From the IMG/VR virus record IMGVR_UViG_3300013286_000078, positions 1 to 20,971 of that record: 20,971 bases of DNA; one strand, written 5' to 3'. The stretch is from a virus. This document shows, in pieces, positions 1 through 8,352 of the stretch (the stretch's first letter is position 1; each line of letters opens with the position of its first letter). The notes under the pieces were generated by a model. That model saw nothing but the letters and a program-made list of their open reading frames with translations. It was not told the DNA's origin and did not search any database. Position numbers and translations under genes: made by a program.

Positions 1-1082
1 ACTGGTTCGAAGGTACTTGGATCAAGTACAACACCGCTACTCATTAAAGGAATGTAAGGGCAATAGAACGCAGCTGCATCAGCTTCGCTAGTACCTTTAT
101 ATCCAACTAATACAGAAGCTGTATCACTTGCATAGCTGTTTACAAACACACGCATAGCGCCGTTCAATGTTCCAACAAACTTGGTGTTTGTAGGAGCTTC
201 AAAAGTGCCTTCAGTTGTGCGAGCAAAAGCTGATGTTGTGGCTGATTGCAATACTGTCAAACTAGCTGGACTAACAACAGCCCAGTTACCAGCGCCACGA
301 CGTGTACGCTGAGCGATCAAGTTAGCAACACGATTGATAAGAACAGCTAAAGCAGCGTGTTCGTCACCAACGAATGTAGCAGTACCAGATACAGTAGCTT
401 GGTTGTATGTGTACTCAGTTGCAGCCAAAGTTGACAGGGATAAAAGAATCTCTTGATCAATTTCAGCTGTAATTTCTTGAGCCAATGCAGCCATGATTTC
501 TGCTTCAACGTCAATACCATGCATGGCTTGTGCGTCTTGTGCAGATTCAAATGTCCAACGAGCTTGTAACTTGCGTGTTTTTGCTTCAACAGCTTGTTTC
601 AAGATCTGTACAGAAATTTGCTTACCGCCATTACCTTCCATTACTGCTGTGTTGTTACCGGTATAACCAGTAGCTGTAGCAGTAGTTTGTGGTACTGTGG
701 AGTATGCTGTAGCAATGGTAAATGGGCTTAACGCTTCTTGACCAGCTGTTACAGAAGTTGCGGCTGCTGATTGATCATTTAATGACTGAGCATAGCGAAC
801 ACGCAATGTGTGGATTTGACCAACAGGACCTGTCATTGGCTGTACGCCGACCAACTCGTTAGCGATAACAGTTGGCATAACACGTCGAATAACTGGCAGA
901 ATCACACGGTTTAATGTAGCGATGTTACCACTTGCTGTTGAACCAGAAGATGCGTTCTCACGCAAGTACTTCTTGGTATTTTCAAGGATTACACTCATGG
1001 ATGTACGCTTAGAACCGGATAAACCTTCTAAGAGTGCGTCTTTAGTTTCGTCCCAACGACCTTCTAATAATTCTTGTGACAT
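1..1082 (-). CDS. 23: Major capsid protein gp23 (3' end beyond the window)
   Basis: This is the T4-type major head protein, which forms the hexamers of the prohead and mature capsid. I translated it by hand from ATG at 1082: 360 codons are present and the frame stays open to the left edge, so the C-terminus is missing (T4 gp23 has 521 residues). Recognisable gp23 blocks are VGVQPMTGPVGQIHTLR near residue 80, RTRRGAGNWAVVSPASL, and FYCPYIPLMSSGVVLDP near the cut end. The start is supported by a strong AAAGGAG site six bases upstream. The N-terminal stretch before the conserved core is short and contains LRE-N at residues 40-43. That fits the (L/I)-x-E site cut by the T4 prohead protease, giving an inferred mature N-terminus at Asn43. 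It is the last gene in this window of the 20-core-21-22-23 series. Confidence 0.97.
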   Translation of the reverse strand, partial: MSQELLEGRWDETKDALLEGLSGSKRTSMSVILENTKKYLRENASSGSTASGNIATLNRVILPVIRRVMPTVIANELVGVQPMTGPVGQIHTLRVRYAQSLNDQSAAATSVTAGQEALSPFTIATAYSTVPQTTATATGYTGNNTAVMEGNGGKQISVQILKQAVEAKTRKLQARWTFESAQDAQAMHGIDVEAEIMAALAQEITAEIDQEILLSLSTLAATEYTYNQATVSGTATFVGDEHAALAVLINRVANLIAQRTRRGAGNWAVVSPASLTVLQSATTSAFARTTEGTFEAPTNTKFVGTLNGAMRVFVNSYASDTASVLVGYKGTSEADAAAFYCPYIPLMSSGVVLDPSTFEP

Positions 1083-1109
1083 TTAAGTCTCCTTTTTTAA
1101 TATCTTAAA

Positions 1110-2204
1110 TTACAGCCCTGCCAAACGCTTCAAATCGATAACATTGCTTTCGCTTTCGTTATCAGCATCTTGGCTACGGACAGATTTATCACCAGTTGCT
1201 ACAGAAACTGTTTCCGTGATCACCTTGTGGGCTTTCGCAGAGCGGTCTTCTAACACAGCTGGTAGATACTTTTCAAAAGCATTTGACAGACGAGCTGTTT
1301 GTACGCTTTCGAGCAAATTACGCATGACTTCTTGTTTCTCTTTATTCAAGGGAGCAAGCAATTCATCCAAGGCGGTTTCCCGTGTATTGGATTCTTTGAT
1401 CATTTGTATTTCGCGTTCTTTGGACTCAACTAAGACTTTCGCCTTTTGAGTAATTTTGATGGCTTCGGACAGTTTTGCATCTTTCTGAGCGATTGTATCA
1501 TGCAACTTACGAACTTCCGCTTTCTCATTTAAATGAGTTGCGCCAAATTCAGCAGCATACGCTTCAAAAATTCTGCGACCAAAGTTGTTCTCACGAGCAG
1601 CTTTGATATCTTCTTGCAACTGACCAAGTTCGGCCTTCAGATGTGTGGACACAGCTTGAGTCATTTTCTTAGCTGATTCTGTTACGAAACGGCTTTTCAA
1701 TTCTTCAAGTTTACTGCGAGCTTCACGCACCAGACGAACTTTTGTGTTGACCACATCTTGTTTGTCTGTTGCAAATTCTTGAATCTCACGAGCCAATGCA
1801 TGAACAACAAAGCCTTCCAATTTGGAAATGCCTTCTGCATGCATCTTACGGTCTTTGCGCAATTCGCCAATTTCTTCAGCAAGTTTAGTAACCATAAAGT
1901 CGTTGAACTTTGTGGCTGACTCTTTCATCTTACCTTGGAATTTGACACGATCTTCTGCTAATGATTGCTTTTCAGCTTTCACTTGCTCGAGTTCTGCGGT
2001 CAAACCTTCTGTTACCATACGATCCAGGGCTTCCACCATCACTGTTTTATCATGCTCATAGCGTTGTGCAAACTCTTCGCGGAGTTCTGCACGGGCTTGT
2101 TCTTTGGCTTCAACTAACTTGGCTTCCCAAGCTTCATTGATTTCAGCTTTCGCTTCCTCAGTAACTAACTCGCTATCTAGTAACGGTTTAATAGCATCTA
2201 ACAT
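1110..2204 (-). CDS. 22: Prohead scaffolding core protein gp22
   Basis: This is the main internal scaffold of the T4-type prohead, around which gp23 assembles and which gp21 later degrades. The 364-residue product is longer than T4 gp22 (269). It is almost wholly charged and helical, with heptad-like coiled-coil runs rich in E, K, A and L from about residue 10 to 290. The C-terminal tail NVIDLKRLAGL resembles the conserved end of gp22 proteins. Position supports the call: it lies directly between gp21 and gp23. ATG at 2204 follows GGAGAAATAAGC, a good ribosome site, and overlaps no neighbour (gp21 ends at 2207). Sequence similarity alone would be weak for such a low-complexity protein, so synteny carries much of the call. 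Confidence 0.92.
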   Translation of the reverse strand: MLDAIKPLLDSELVTEEAKAEINEAWEAKLVEAKEQARAELREEFAQRYEHDKTVMVEALDRMVTEGLTAELEQVKAEKQSLAEDRVKFQGKMKESATKFNDFMVTKLAEEIGELRKDRKMHAEGISKLEGFVVHALAREIQEFATDKQDVVNTKVRLVREARSKLEELKSRFVTESAKKMTQAVSTHLKAELGQLQEDIKAARENNFGRRIFEAYAAEFGATHLNEKAEVRKLHDTIAQKDAKLSEAIKITQKAKVLVESKEREIQMIKESNTRETALDELLAPLNKEKQEVMRNLLESVQTARLSNAFEKYLPAVLEDRSAKAHKVITETVSVATGDKSVRSQDADNESESNVIDLKRLAGL

Positions 2205-2206
2205 GC

Positions 2207-2863
2207 TTATTTCTCCTGTATCTTGAGATTCTTGATTAAACGAATTACTTCGTTTTTCACAAATCTCTGTGCTTTGTTGCTCTTCGCTGGATCCTTAAAC
2301 ATGTCTAACAAGCGTTGTCCGCCGGTATGATTTAACAAACCTTCGTAAATTGCTGTTGGATATGCATTTGGAGCACTGGGTTGAGCAACTACATCCACAG
2401 TGACTATTTCAAAGTCACTGACATGTCCGTTGGCGTCGTTGACGTTACCGCTGCCACGACTGCTAACACCTAGTTTTACACCGGATTCTAACATGGTTTT
2501 AACCAGTTGTCCCATTGGTGTAGGTAATATTTTTAATGTGCCATAACCGCATGAGCCATCCATCCACATGTTTTCAATCATGTGACTTACACGATCCAGG
2601 TTAATTTTCAAGTCATCTGGGTGATCTACTTCACCTAGCACAGAGTGACCGGTTTTAATCTGTTCGTTGACAGTGTCTACTGCTTTGGCAATTTCGCTAA
2701 CTGGATATACTCGCTCATTGGCGTTTCTTACGCCGCCTTCGATACAAACACCCTTTAACTTGAGAGTCTTGGTACCAGAGCCATCTTTGGCTTCCTCAGA
2801 CAGGAGTTCTACCCTGGCCTGAGTGAAGCTTAGATGTTCTTTAAGATAAGTGTTACGAGCCAT
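2207..2863 (-). CDS. 21: Prohead core protein protease gp21
   Basis: This is the T4-type head maturation protease, a serine protease of the herpesvirus-assemblin fold that cleaves scaffold and capsid precursors inside the prohead. The product has 218 residues (T4 gp21: 212). Visible family features are GEVDHPDD around His81 (the histidine motif), LGVSSRGSG around Ser134/Ser135 (the nucleophile motif) and the following VTVDVVAQPSAPNA block near residues 154-167. The gene sits between the acidic core protein and scaffold gp22, as in T4. The start at ATG 2863 has only a weak upstream site, but homologous content begins soon after it. Its inferred substrates here include gp22, the 2873-3805 protein and the gp23 N-terminus. 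Confidence 0.95.
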   Translation of the reverse strand: MARNTYLKEHLSFTQARVELLSEEAKDGSGTKTLKLKGVCIEGGVRNANERVYPVSEIAKAVDTVNEQIKTGHSVLGEVDHPDDLKINLDRVSHMIENMWMDGSCGYGTLKILPTPMGQLVKTMLESGVKLGVSSRGSGNVNDANGHVSDFEIVTVDVVAQPSAPNAYPTAIYEGLLNHTGGQRLLDMFKDPAKSNKAQRFVKNEVIRLIKNLKIQEK

Positions 2864-2872
2864 ATCTACCGA

Positions 2873-3805
2873 TTAACCTTTTGGAAAAGGTGTACGGGTG
2901 TTAACTCCAGCAGCTTGAGCCGTTACAGGCTTTGTAGCTGGGGATAATTTTTTGCCACCAGTTGCAGGTTCGTTCTGAAACTTGTCACTGCTTACAGGTG
3001 TTGTACTTGGAGCTGGACGGCCTTTGGCTGTGTCACCAGTCATTCGAACTGGAGCACCTTCCATACCTTTGGCGCCACTGTTAACTGCTACAGTAGACTT
3101 GGTATTTGTACCGGCTGGTTCTGTTGTCACAGGTTTTGGAGCAGCAGCTAAGTTGATGTTTTCCATCATGCCTTCGTCTGTGTCAAAAGCCATTGTGTCG
3201 TCGGCTGCCATGGCGTCGCCGCCTAATGTTTCGCCTTCTTCACCGGCCATATCACTCTCAATACCGTTGCCTTCGCCACCCATAATAGCTTCAAATTCAG
3301 CCATTAATTCGTCGAGTTTGTCTTCAAGATCAACCACGCGATCTTCAATGTCGCCTTCTTCGTCGTGATCAGATTCCATGTCATGTGTAACATCGTGACC
3401 TGCTTCTTCAGCTTCATCATCAAATTCGGCAGCTGATTCTTCATCTTCGCTCATGCCTTCTTCTTCAGCTTCTACTGTGTCAAGCATTTCATCTTCACTT
3501 TCCATGCCATACATTTCGTCGAGTTCTTCTTCACCTTCGTCGAGTTCTTCTTCTTCGGCTTCTTTAACTTTACGTCCGTTTTTAAAGTCGTATTCTAAGT
3601 CTTTTTTAACTTTTTTAGCATCACGTTCAGCACGGTCGTCAGCTTTTTCGTCATGACTTTCTTCGTCTAACTCTTCGGCTTCGTCCATGAGCGTTTCGTA
3701 AATTTCACGGGATTTTTCAACCACGATATCGTGGAAAAGCTCTTTAGCTTTTTGTTCTTCATCGTTAATTACAAATTCAATTAACTGTTCAAATTTTGAG
3801 GTCAT
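2873..3805 (-). CDS. Acidic prohead core protein, gp67/gp68-like
   Basis: This is an internal prohead core protein, probably degraded by gp21 during maturation. The N-terminal 40 residues (MTSKFEQLIEFVINDEEQKA, then a short helix with LFHDIVVEKSR) resemble the start of T4 gp67-type core proteins: a helical head followed by a very acidic segment. Residues about 45-215 are dominated by E and D, with many DEE and EEL runs, and the last 90 residues are P/T/A/G-rich and probably disordered. The length of 310 residues far exceeds T4 gp67 (80), so it may combine the roles of gp67 and gp68. I chose ATG at 3805 because AAAGGAG lies seven bases upstream; a start 14 codons further up lacks that support. 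Position between gp20 and gp21 matches T4 genes 67/68. Confidence 0.82.
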   Translation of the reverse strand: MTSKFEQLIEFVINDEEQKAKELFHDIVVEKSREIYETLMDEAEELDEESHDEKADDRAERDAKKVKKDLEYDFKNGRKVKEAEEEELDEGEEELDEMYGMESEDEMLDTVEAEEEGMSEDEESAAEFDDEAEEAGHDVTHDMESDHDEEGDIEDRVVDLEDKLDELMAEFEAIMGGEGNGIESDMAGEEGETLGGDAMAADDTMAFDTDEGMMENINLAAAPKPVTTEPAGTNTKSTVAVNSGAKGMEGAPVRMTGDTAKGRPAPSTTPVSSDKFQNEPATGGKKLSPATKPVTAQAAGVNTRTPFPKG

Positions 3806-3834
3806 GTATTTCTCCTTTAAATGGCTCGTGAAAG

Positions 3835-3842
3835 TATTTACT
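3835..3842 (-). promoter_or_regulatory. Possible T4-type late promoter, weak match
   Basis: On the minus strand this reads AGTAAATA followed by C. It matches six of eight positions of the T4 late promoter element TATAAATA and lies about 30 bases upstream of the start of the acidic core protein at 3805. The gap between that gene and the small gene at 3902 is otherwise empty, so a promoter here would be sensibly placed. The match is too weak to be sure. Confidence 0.3.
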
Positions 3843-3901
3843 TGCAACGAGTAATAACGGTGCTTTATAAGGAGAAAAGTGGGTGTTTTATGTTGTTTTT
3901 A

Positions 3902-4123
3902 TTACATTGCCGGGGCGGCAGGCGGTGGTGCGTATTGTTTGCGAATATCTTTGAGTTTTTCTTTGTATTCTACTGATCTAATGTCATTCATCTGACGTAA
4001 TTTATTAATTTGACGCAGAGTTAGACGGGTCTTGCGCAGACTGTCCAAGGCAGTTTGACTGTTATCCTGGCCTAAATCTTGATAAGCTGACGGACTACGA
4101 TCGTAGAGTTCATTTAAAATCAT
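3902..4123 (-). CDS. Small conserved head-module protein of unknown function
   Basis: This is a 73-residue protein encoded between portal gp20 and the prohead core gene. From memory, a similar short protein occurs at this place in other T4-like phages of cyanobacteria and marine bacteria, with a shared core resembling KTRLTLRQINKLRQMNDIR followed by a charged helix and a proline/alanine tail. I have no function for it; its place suggests a minor prohead or capsid-assembly role. I chose ATG at 4123. A longer open frame extends back inside gp20 but its upstream part (Q, K and W-rich) looks like a shadow of gp20. There is no Shine-Dalgarno sequence. Instead a perfect TATAAATA lies four bases before the ATG, so the message may be leaderless or translation may be coupled to gp20. 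Confidence 0.72.
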   Translation of the reverse strand: MILNELYDRSPSAYQDLGQDNSQTALDSLRKTRLTLRQINKLRQMNDIRSVEYKEKLKDIRKQYAPPPAAPAM

Positions 4124-4127
4124 ACTG

Positions 4128-4135
4128 TATTTATA
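4128..4135 (-). promoter_or_regulatory. T4-type late promoter element TATAAATA
   Basis: The minus strand reads TATAAATACAGTATG here, an exact copy of the T4 late -10 element read by the gp55/gp33 sigma system. By my reading it is the only perfect copy in the window. It overlaps the gp20 stop codon (4131-4133) and ends four bases before the ATG at 4123. If used, transcription would start at or near that ATG and would drive the core protein, 21, 22 and 23. Confidence 0.65.
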
Positions 4136-5975
4136 ATGTTGGCACTGGAGGAACTCCAGCAGCTGCGCCTGGGGCGCCTTGTCCTGCTGGCTGTCCGGCC
4201 ACTTCTGTTGGTGCTGTACCAGCACCCGGAATGCCACCTTCGGCTCCAGCCAGTTCTTCGCCGGTGGTGATGTCACTTTCCATGCCTGCAGGAGTAATGC
4301 CAATTGAGCGTAGATCTTGGCCTTGTGTGGTTTGTAATTCAGGCTCGTCGCGCTCTTCACGCCACAAATCTTCGTTTTCTACAATTTCTTCTTCGGTCAA
4401 GCCCAGGAAGCGTTTCATCATAAAACGCTTGCTCATGTAAGGGTATGCTTCTAGCTGTGTGAATGCTGTGATACGAGTGGTGTCTAGTTCACTCTGACGA
4501 TAGCTGGCAAAGTTTTGTGGCTCACAAAGGCTAAGGCCAAAAATTCCAGCGTCGATGTTAAAGCCTCTCCAGCGCAGGAACATTTTGAATTCGTCATCTA
4601 ACTTTTGCATTATGAGCTTTTGCAAGCGTATGCAGTACTGGTTAAAACGGTATTCTTGAATGAGTGCTGTGCCTACACGACCGTCGTTCATGGCTTGATT
4701 TGAGTCGTCTGGACCAGTGGGCAGGTAACTGCTGGGCACACGCAGACCGCGGGCCATTTTGTTGTTAAAGTATTTTAAATCGTCAATTTCGCCCAGGTTT
4801 GATCCGCCAGGTAAGGTAGTAACATCACTGCCACGACCTTCGGCTGTAACCGGGAAGAAATAGTCTTCATTGATACTGAGTGGATTGTAACTGGCATCCA
4901 TCATGTTGGCGCCGCCACCTGTTACAGTAGGAATACGCCGTTGATGCATTTCATTTTTAACCCGCTCAACAAACTGCATGGCCATATGACTAGGCATGTT
5001 GCCCACATCAATTTTGAAAATTCTACGCTCTGGTGCTCGTTGCACACGATAGATCAGGACAGAATCTTCTAGCAATTCTTTTTGTTTGTAGACCTTGAAA
5101 ATATTTTCCAGGATACTTTGTCCAAAAGGCCAGAAAAAGTCTAAGCCTTCGTTTAGACTTAAATGCACAATATGACGGGCATCCAAACATGATTCGTTCA
5201 TGGCCTGTTGGAAACGATTGTTGCCAACACCACCAGCTGATCCTGCATAGCCACCTGCACCACCTGCGCCTGTGCCCGAATTGCCTTGACCCATGGCACC
5301 GGTTGGACGGCTAACATAGTAGTCTTGTGTGGTTTTGCTGGCCACACTCATGTTTTGAAAGTTAGGGTTGATGTCACGAATAATATACTGCTCTGGACGT
5401 TTGCCTTCGGATTCGTTGACGATCACTCTACTGACCTTGGTCATGTCAACCCACATCATTTCAAATGTTTCTGGGTCACGCACAAATACTTGATCACCAT
5501 ACTTGATGGTGTTGCGGAACAGTTTGAACATGCGCTGATCCAGCTTGTTCAGCTTGGTCCACTGCTGTAACTGCTTTTTAATAATTTCTACTTCGTGATC
5601 GGTGGGCTTGTCTTTGAAATGAATATCAAAGGGAGTTTGATTGTCTTGATTGATCTGTGTGGAAAATTCAGATATGATATCTAGGCAAGCATTGACTTCT
5701 GAATCCATGTCCATGTTTTCGTACTGATTATAGCGTTCAATACGGTTTGGGTGTCCTGTATATACTTCTGGCAAGCGACTGGCATAGTTTCTAAAGGCAA
5801 AGTCATTGCCGGCGCCGTTTTGTCCAGCTGCACCTTGGCCTGTTTGGCGGGCATAGCCCGGAAGTCCAAATTGATTTGTGCCTGAGATTGGGCTTAGTTG
5901 TCCGCCAGCATCTGGCACACTAAAATATTTACGCCACCCACCATTACGTCCATTTTTACCGTTGTCAATTGCCAT
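4131..5975 (-). CDS. 20: Portal vertex protein gp20
   Basis: This is the dodecameric portal at the unique capsid vertex, which initiates head assembly and conducts DNA during packaging. The product has 614 residues; T4 gp20 has 524. Family-typical blocks include the EVYTGHPNRIERYNQY region near residue 70, DMDSEVNACLDIISEF, FVRDPETFEMMWVD, the Gly-loop QAMNDGRVGTALIQEYRFN near residue 430, and FLGLTEEEIVENEDLW toward the C-terminus. Extra length comes from a glycine-rich insertion near residues 225-255 (repeated GAGG/AGG) and a Gly/Ala/Pro-rich tail of about 60 residues, both probably disordered. ATG at 5975 has no clear ribosome site and lies 19 bases after the upstream gene, which suggests coupling. 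It is the first of the T4-ordered head genes here. Confidence 0.97.
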   Translation of the reverse strand: MAIDNGKNGRNGGWRKYFSVPDAGGQLSPISGTNQFGLPGYARQTGQGAAGQNGAGNDFAFRNYASRLPEVYTGHPNRIERYNQYENMDMDSEVNACLDIISEFSTQINQDNQTPFDIHFKDKPTDHEVEIIKKQLQQWTKLNKLDQRMFKLFRNTIKYGDQVFVRDPETFEMMWVDMTKVSRVIVNESEGKRPEQYIIRDINPNFQNMSVASKTTQDYYVSRPTGAMGQGNSGTGAGGAGGYAGSAGGVGNNRFQQAMNESCLDARHIVHLSLNEGLDFFWPFGQSILENIFKVYKQKELLEDSVLIYRVQRAPERRIFKIDVGNMPSHMAMQFVERVKNEMHQRRIPTVTGGGANMMDASYNPLSINEDYFFPVTAEGRGSDVTTLPGGSNLGEIDDLKYFNNKMARGLRVPSSYLPTGPDDSNQAMNDGRVGTALIQEYRFNQYCIRLQKLIMQKLDDEFKMFLRWRGFNIDAGIFGLSLCEPQNFASYRQSELDTTRITAFTQLEAYPYMSKRFMMKRFLGLTEEEIVENEDLWREERDEPELQTTQGQDLRSIGITPAGMESDITTGEELAGAEGGIPGAGTAPTEVAGQPAGQGAPGAAAGVPPVPTL

Positions 5976-5994
5976 AGTTTATTATTTAGCGGGT

Positions 5995-8295
5995 TTAGCT
6001 TTGCATGCGTATTAATCTTTCGCTGGCCGTGACTTGATTTTTCATTACCGATACCAACTCGTCTAATTTGGACAACTGTGCTGACAGCAACGAAGTGGCC
6101 ATTTCGCTCACACTGCTGTTGGGCATGGCTGCTGTGTTTGCAGTTGGTGTGACTGTGAGTGCTTCGGTTCCGTGCATGGTCAAATTTGGTTGATACCCGC
6201 CCGACGGTCCACTTATTACTCCACTAAATCCATCTTTTGCACTAATTTGCGCATGGATATGGCCGCCTGTGGCCTTGGCGCTAGGTGAATTATATTCATC
6301 AATGGCCAAACTAGCTCCAAGGCTTTGTAGGTACTTGACAATACCAGCACCTTGTTCTTTGGTGGGCTTGGATTGAAGAGCAAAGTCCATGGCCAAGCCT
6401 TTGGTATGCTGGCTGTTGCCTGCATTTTCTTGATGGAAGTTATCGTTAAACCCGGAAAAATAAGCAAACCCTGGCACTGTGCTTTGTATTTCTTTGGCCA
6501 TTTCAATAAGTCTTGGATCAATTCCGGCACCTTCTTTTTGCACATCGCCTGCTTTGATATTCAGGCCCATACCTTTTAAATCGCTTTGGCTAGTTGGTTG
6601 AACATTGGCACCACCGCCCGAGGGTGCAGCTGCACCTCTTCCAGTACTAAGTCCTGTTGCAGCCCCGCCCATACCAACGGCTTTATTGGCAGTTTTTCCA
6701 TAATCAACCATGCCAGTATAGCCAGCTATGCCACCAATTACCCCACCAATTGCTCCACCAACTGCGGTGCCAATGCCTGGAATAACCGAGCCCATCATTG
6801 CTCCAGCTACACCCATACTAACTGCCCCGGCTATAGCACCTGCTTGTCCACCAACAGCTTCGCCTGTATCGCCACCTTTGTCTTCTATGGCGTCGTTTGT
6901 GGCCTTGAGCAATTTTTGCATGGCCTCGGCCACTGCCTTGGTATACCTGGCAGTATACGGCATTATTCCATAAGTTAGTGCATCAAATTGTCGTGTTAGT
7001 CCTTCGAATGACTTTTGTGCTTCAATTGTGTCCAGTGTTAGTTGGTCAGTTTGAGTAATTTGTTTTTTCTGAGCTGCTGCTGCCTGCTCAACAATTTTAC
7101 CATTTTGATCAAATTTAGTACCAGTCAAATCAAGTAAGCCAGCAAGATCACTAAATGTTGCTCCGTAATCCTTGTTATATTTTCCTTGCTGTATTAATGT
7201 GCTTTCGTTTTCTTTAATGGCTTGTTGTAATTCTTCTGTGGCCTGAGCTCCTGTAATTTGTCCGGCAGTTAATCTTTGTTGGATGTCTAAGGCTTTACCA
7301 TTGGTAGCAGTCATTAGGTTCTGTGCCGCGGCACTGTCCACAATGCCTGATGACAAGTCTCTAATGCCTTGGCCTGCATCTTTGCTGACTGAACTAATGG
7401 TACTTTGGAACTTCATTAATTCTTTTGCAGCCGCTTCGTTGCCATTATTAATCATGTCTTGATACTGAGCACGGAATCGTGTTTCGCTTAAGGCAGCATC
7501 TTGTTGTTTCTGTAATGATTCTCTACTTTGTCCAGTTACCTTACTTAATAAATCTAACTCTCTAACATAACCTATAGTACCTTGTGCCAACTGTTCGTTG
7601 GTCATCATCTGACTACGACCCAGTCTAGTTTGCTGTGTTAAAAAAGCTCCAGCACTGGAACTAATTTGATCTGCACTTAGGCCTAATTTTCTTAGGGTTT
7701 GGTCTGAGCCGTCACCAAGCCCGGTTACTTGTTCCAAGACCCGACTAAAACTTTCTGCACCTTCGCCAGTGAGACCATTAAATCTGGCCAGCGTTTGTGA
7801 GTTGTCCATTACTACTTTTTGGAACTGTTGTAAACTCAGTCCTGAACGAATCTGCTGATCTTTTAAGGCTGACATGCCCTGGGCAGTGGTGGCGCCAACA
7901 GAGCTTAGTGCATTAAATGATTTTTGCGTGGCATCTAACTGCCCTATAAGAACTTTAGCACCTTCCGCAGCCGCTTTAAGTGCTCCAGCAATGGCGTCCC
8001 CAAATACCGGTACCGCTTTGGCCACTGCACCCATGGCATCGGCGGCTACATCAACTACCCGGTTCATTGTGGTTAAACTGGAGTCGCCTTTGGCCAATTC
8101 TCCAGCAAATCCTAGCATGCCATTGGCTATGCTTTTTGTTGCGTCAGCTAGGCCTTTGTCAAGATCTTTAATAAATTTTTGGCTTGTGGTAAGTTGCTGT
8201 CCAAACTTGGTGGCCGCAACTCCACCTGATTGCAACGATTCACGCAGTGCGTTCATTGCTTGGGCTAGTTGTTCTGTTTCGTTTTCTAAGGCCAT
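5995..8295 (-). CDS. Tape-measure-like virion protein with M15-type peptidase domain
   Basis: This is probably a large tail protein that combines a tape-measure-like body with a cell-wall peptidase. The product has 766 residues. Residues 1-470 are helical and rich in A, Q, S and T, as in tail tape-measure and other long virion proteins. Residues 478-550 form a Gly/Ala hydrophobic zone with repeated GGxIGG/GxxxG motifs that could insert in a membrane. Residues 590-690 carry the metal-binding pattern of M15/VanY-type DD-peptidases: SQHTKGLAMDF gives His630 and Asp637, acidic Asp666/Glu667 follow, and GGHIHA gives His679 and His681. An alternative is a structural protein released in the virion, not the true length ruler; T4 itself uses gp29 as ruler and gp5 as tail lysozyme. 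No Shine-Dalgarno sequence is seen at ATG 8295. Confidence 0.72.
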   Translation of the reverse strand: MALENETEQLAQAMNALRESLQSGGVAATKFGQQLTTSQKFIKDLDKGLADATKSIANGMLGFAGELAKGDSSLTTMNRVVDVAADAMGAVAKAVPVFGDAIAGALKAAAEGAKVLIGQLDATQKSFNALSSVGATTAQGMSALKDQQIRSGLSLQQFQKVVMDNSQTLARFNGLTGEGAESFSRVLEQVTGLGDGSDQTLRKLGLSADQISSSAGAFLTQQTRLGRSQMMTNEQLAQGTIGYVRELDLLSKVTGQSRESLQKQQDAALSETRFRAQYQDMINNGNEAAAKELMKFQSTISSVSKDAGQGIRDLSSGIVDSAAAQNLMTATNGKALDIQQRLTAGQITGAQATEELQQAIKENESTLIQQGKYNKDYGATFSDLAGLLDLTGTKFDQNGKIVEQAAAAQKKQITQTDQLTLDTIEAQKSFEGLTRQFDALTYGIMPYTARYTKAVAEAMQKLLKATNDAIEDKGGDTGEAVGGQAGAIAGAVSMGVAGAMMGSVIPGIGTAVGGAIGGVIGGIAGYTGMVDYGKTANKAVGMGGAATGLSTGRGAAAPSGGGANVQPTSQSDLKGMGLNIKAGDVQKEGAGIDPRLIEMAKEIQSTVPGFAYFSGFNDNFHQENAGNSQHTKGLAMDFALQSKPTKEQGAGIVKYLQSLGASLAIDEYNSPSAKATGGHIHAQISAKDGFSGVISGPSGGYQPNLTMHGTEALTVTPTANTAAMPNSSVSEMATSLLSAQLSKLDELVSVMKNQVTASERLIRMQS

Positions 8296-8352
8296 GTTTT
8301 TTAGTCGATAAGTAATAAAGTATTATATCAATTATATTTATGGTGGACAAAA
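8296..8352. promoter_or_regulatory. Divergent promoter region between the head/tail operon and gp26
   Basis: This is a 57-base AT-rich gap between divergently transcribed genes. On the minus strand CATAAATA (8335-8342) matches seven of eight bases of the T4 late element and lies about 40 bases before the ATG at 8295. On the plus strand GGTGGA at 8342-8347 is the ribosome site for gp26. I did not find an equally good late element facing gp26. Confidence 0.5.

Noticed and set aside
2982-3656. Plus-strand ORFs rich in serine opposite the acidic core protein
   Set aside because: They are the antisense of GAA/GAT-rich codons, low complexity and without ribosome sites.
3806-3847. 14-residue N-terminal extension of the acidic core protein
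   Set aside because: The downstream ATG at 3805 has a strong AAAGGAG site and matches the usual family start.
3879-3995. Plus-strand 38-codon GTG ORF after AAGGAG
   Set aside because: It is antisense to the conserved 73-residue gene and its sequence has no protein-like pattern; the purine run is likely chance.
4131-4320. Glycine/alanine-rich DNA at the gp20 end as a repeat element
   Set aside because: The period is irregular and is explained by a low-complexity protein tail.
4124-4360. Long N-terminal extension of the 73-residue gene inside gp20
   Set aside because: It overlaps the gp20 coding region by more than 200 bases and its sequence looks like a frame shadow.
6586-8311. Several plus-strand ORFs inside the tape-measure-like gene
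   Set aside because: They mirror Ala/Gly-rich codons of the real minus-strand gene; no family motifs.
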